From an uncultured Ruminococcus sp. (GTDB lineage: Bacteria > Bacillota > Clostridia > Oscillospirales > Acutalibacteraceae), in the NCBI GenBank assembly GCA_902763365.1, contig CACWRT010000013.1, forward strand, positions 1-41,629: a DNA stretch of 41,629 nucleotides, written 5' to 3'. Made by a program: the position numbers and the translations under genes. Below the pieces are notes generated by a model, which was given only the letters and a program-made list of their open reading frames with translations, had not been told where the DNA came from and did not search any database. The first letter of the stretch is position 1. The number at the start of each line of letters is the position of its first letter. Positions 40,001-41,629 of the stretch are shown here, in pieces.

Positions 40001-41407
40001 TCATACTATATAATCAGGATCATGATAGCAAATAAAAGTTCCGTCACCTGTGATGATCATACCACTTTGACTAAGATTTTTAGAGCTTTTTTCTATCATA
40101 GCCGAAATCCTTTTTCTATCATTTTCGGTTGTATTCTCGTATGGGATCAAAACTTCTCCAATGATATGATCTTTTGTTTCAAAAGCATGGTCTTCTATAT
40201 TAACAATATTAGCCGGAACTACAACAGAGTGTATTTTACGGCTTTTTTCGGCAGACGGATCCGAAGAATCAAATTCGTTAGCTCTGATGGTGTGCATCGA
40301 TTCAGGTAAATATAAATTATATACATTCTTCAAATTACAAAGCATATCGCCTAACTTATCACCTGTAAATACTGCATTCTTATCTTCAAGTTCAAAATAA
40401 AGATAATCAAACGTCTTATTTTCATCTGCAGTCAAGGTACCTAATCTGGGAAGCTTATTTATATTGCTGTCAGGAAGAACTATATGCACTTTTTTCGGTA
40501 TCGTCCAACCCATAAAATCCCAGTCATCATCATATCGGCAGGTCACTGTAACATCAGCATTAAAATAACCATAAAATGCGGAATCAGAAATATATACACA
40601 TCCCTGAGGAATAATGACCCTTTTTAATCCATTCAAATTACCTAAACCGTCTATCTCAAGCAGATTTGGAAAAAGAGCCTGTAAGTCAAGTACCTCCACG
40701 CTGTTTGTATTGAAGGTATCATCTTCCAAACGGTATATATTCTTATACTCTCCCCTGATCTCCTTCAGGTTAATAAATTTATTTACAGGTATATTCCGCA
40801 GTTCGCTTATTTTTTCGGGCAAAATAAGCGTAGTTACCCTGCCAAAATCACCGCTTGTCGTACCGAATTTTTTAGAATATGTATCATCACCAAACAGAAA
40901 AGCATTCTTCTCCACCTTTGTCACAGGTATGTTTATATTGTCAATAGTAAAACCTGAAGGCATTGTATAAACAGGTGCATCAATGTGTTTTACTCTCATT
41001 ATAGACGCTTCTCCACTTTGCGGATACACTCTGAACTGATACTGTCCGTTGTCATATACAGAATAATCTGTATAATCCGCTATCTTTTCATTAGATGAGA
41101 TTGGTACATAAACTGTCTGTGTTCTGTCAACATATTCTATCACGGTACTTGTATCATGAATAACGCTGGTATCATGTATTACGCTTGTATCGTGTACAAC
41201 CGTATTTGTTCCGGAAGTTGTTACATTTGATGTCTCAACCCCATAACCGGAGGATGTTTCCGCAGTTACCTCATTAATTATTGTACTTGTCACTACTCTG
41301 TCTTTATAAATTACACTCGGATCAACACTCCCTGCCGCTGTCACCGAGCTTTCCTGAACTGTCTGAGACGTCTGATCCTGCATACTGTCTGCGGAGAACA
41401 TAGGCAA
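40001..41407 (-). CDS. BspA-like leucine-rich repeat surface protein, signal peptide lost
   Basis: The 468 codons from TTG 41407 encode a serine/threonine-rich N-terminal stretch with tandem IHDTSV units, then LRR_5/BspA-type repeats (VTTLILPEKISELRNIP, LKRVIIPQGCVYISDSAFYG, IHSVVVPANIVNIEDHAF). Such proteins are normally secreted and bind surfaces or partners. The visible start LPMFSADSMQ looks like the end of a signal peptide (usually a hydrophobic run then LPMFSA). The in-frame TAG 21 bp upstream, in a different kind of DNA, cuts off the rest. No good ribosome site is seen. The gene is probably 5'-truncated by an insertion. Confidence 0.65.
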   Translation of the reverse strand: MPMFSADSMQDQTSQTVQESSVTAAGSVDPSVIYKDRVVTSTIINEVTAETSSGYGVETSNVTTSGTNTVVHDTSVIHDTSVIHDTSTVIEYVDRTQTVYVPISSNEKIADYTDYSVYDNGQYQFRVYPQSGEASIMRVKHIDAPVYTMPSGFTIDNINIPVTKVEKNAFLFGDDTYSKKFGTTSGDFGRVTTLILPEKISELRNIPVNKFINLKEIRGEYKNIYRLEDDTFNTNSVEVLDLQALFPNLLEIDGLGNLNGLKRVIIPQGCVYISDSAFYGYFNADVTVTCRYDDDWDFMGWTIPKKVHIVLPDSNINKLPRLGTLTADENKTFDYLYFELEDKNAVFTGDKLGDMLCNLKNVYNLYLPESMHTIRANEFDSSDPSAEKSRKIHSVVVPANIVNIEDHAFETKDHIIGEVLIPYENTTENDRKRISAMIEKSSKNLSQSGMIITGDGTFICYHDPDYIV

Positions 41408-41408
41408 T

Positions 41409-41433
41409 TGAAGTGTACCCTATTCTTTGGACA
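41409..41433. mobile_element. Possible insertion-sequence terminal repeat
   Basis: TGAAGTGTACCC followed by TATTCTTTGGACA begins with TG and ends with CA and resembles the ends of IS3-family (IS150-like) elements. It meets the leucine-rich repeat gene exactly where the signal peptide is missing. No transposase gene is visible in the last 200 bp. Confidence 0.4.
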
Positions 41434-41463
41434 ACATTGAAAAGTAGTGACTACCATAGGCTT

Positions 41464-41556
41464 CCCCTTGAGGGGTGCGGGTGTCCGGTGGACACCTCTG
41501 CCGAAGGCAGAAGCACCGACCGACGCGGCGGCGGAGAAGCTGTCGCCGCAGGCGAC
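41464..41556. repeat. Cluster of four small GC-rich hairpins
   Basis: In order: CCCC-TTGA-GGGG (41464-41475), GGTGTCC-GGT-GGACACC (41480-41496), TCTGCC-GAA-GGCAGA (41497-41511) and GTCGCC-GCA-GGCGAC (41542-41556), each with a 3- or 4-nt loop. The DNA is far more GC-rich than the surroundings. The remaining bases to 41629 show no gene. Confidence 0.8.
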
Positions 41557-41629
41557 TGATTAAGTGACACTCCAAGAGCCCATCGGGCGATTGGATAGTG
41601 GAACTTATACAGAGTAGAGGTGTGCACGG

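Noticed and set aside
1-41629. CRISPR array
   Set aside because: The 35-bp tandem units at 14967 have no spacers, and no other regular repeat-spacer pattern is present.
1-41629. tRNA or complete rRNA genes
   Set aside because: No cloverleaf or rRNA signature was seen; integration at a tRNA, common for phages, does not apply here.

Overview
The window reads as a low-to-mid GC, spore-forming Firmicute of the class Clostridia, most likely a Ruminococcus-like member of the Oscillospiraceae. The reasons are the minus-strand order yicC-remA-gmk-rpoZ-priA-def-fmt-rsmB-rlmN-stp-prkC-rsgA, a cotJABC spore coat operon, Gram-positive ribosome binding sites and promoters, and intergenic DNA rich in short word-like repeats. 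Species assignment is inference; no rRNA gene is present.

Positions 1 to about 12187 are the right-hand end of an integrated phage-like element. Minus-strand early genes run leftwards out of the window: Cro-like regulator, short ORF, BRO/KilAC antirepressor, a set of small proteins, DUF3102-like coiled coil protein, Gp157-like protein, Sak4-like ATPase, SSL2-type helicase, VRR-NUC nuclease, DUF669 protein with an SSB-like tail, and a primase-polymerase cut by the window edge. A compact switch (two divergent promoters and three operator-like repeats, 8785-8911) separates them from a rightward repressor, a membrane protein with predicted OB folds, and a large serine recombinase. The recombinase stop codon lies about 27 bp from the point where the chromosomal gene cotJC breaks off after codon 65. 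The element therefore sits inside a sporulation gene, which makes it a candidate sporulation-gene-intervening element. This is the main discovery of the window.

From 12164 to 15445 lie the truncated cotJC, intact cotJB and cotJA, a small helical protein, a compact folded RNA-like locus carrying an RNase P-like signature, a DUF1294 membrane protein, rsgA, and a 35-bp triple tandem repeat with a long hairpin. From 15446 to 28491 is the core translation, signalling and replication operon. It has an Rpn/PD-(D/E)XK nuclease gene inserted between gmk and rpoZ, and a consensus promoter upstream of yicC.

From 28800 to 41629 the content is accessory: two tandem paralogous XRE regulators, a ribbon-helix-helix protein, a YhfC-type membrane protein, an SPFH protein and cysK (each with a visible promoter and dyad), a region-2-only sigma factor with an unknown partner gene, a DUF6512 membrane protein, two tandem paralogous lipoproteins, and a BspA-like leucine-rich repeat protein that appears to have lost its signal peptide at an insertion-sequence-like end. 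Five or more families of short intergenic repeats and palindromes recur across the window, once inside a phage gene.
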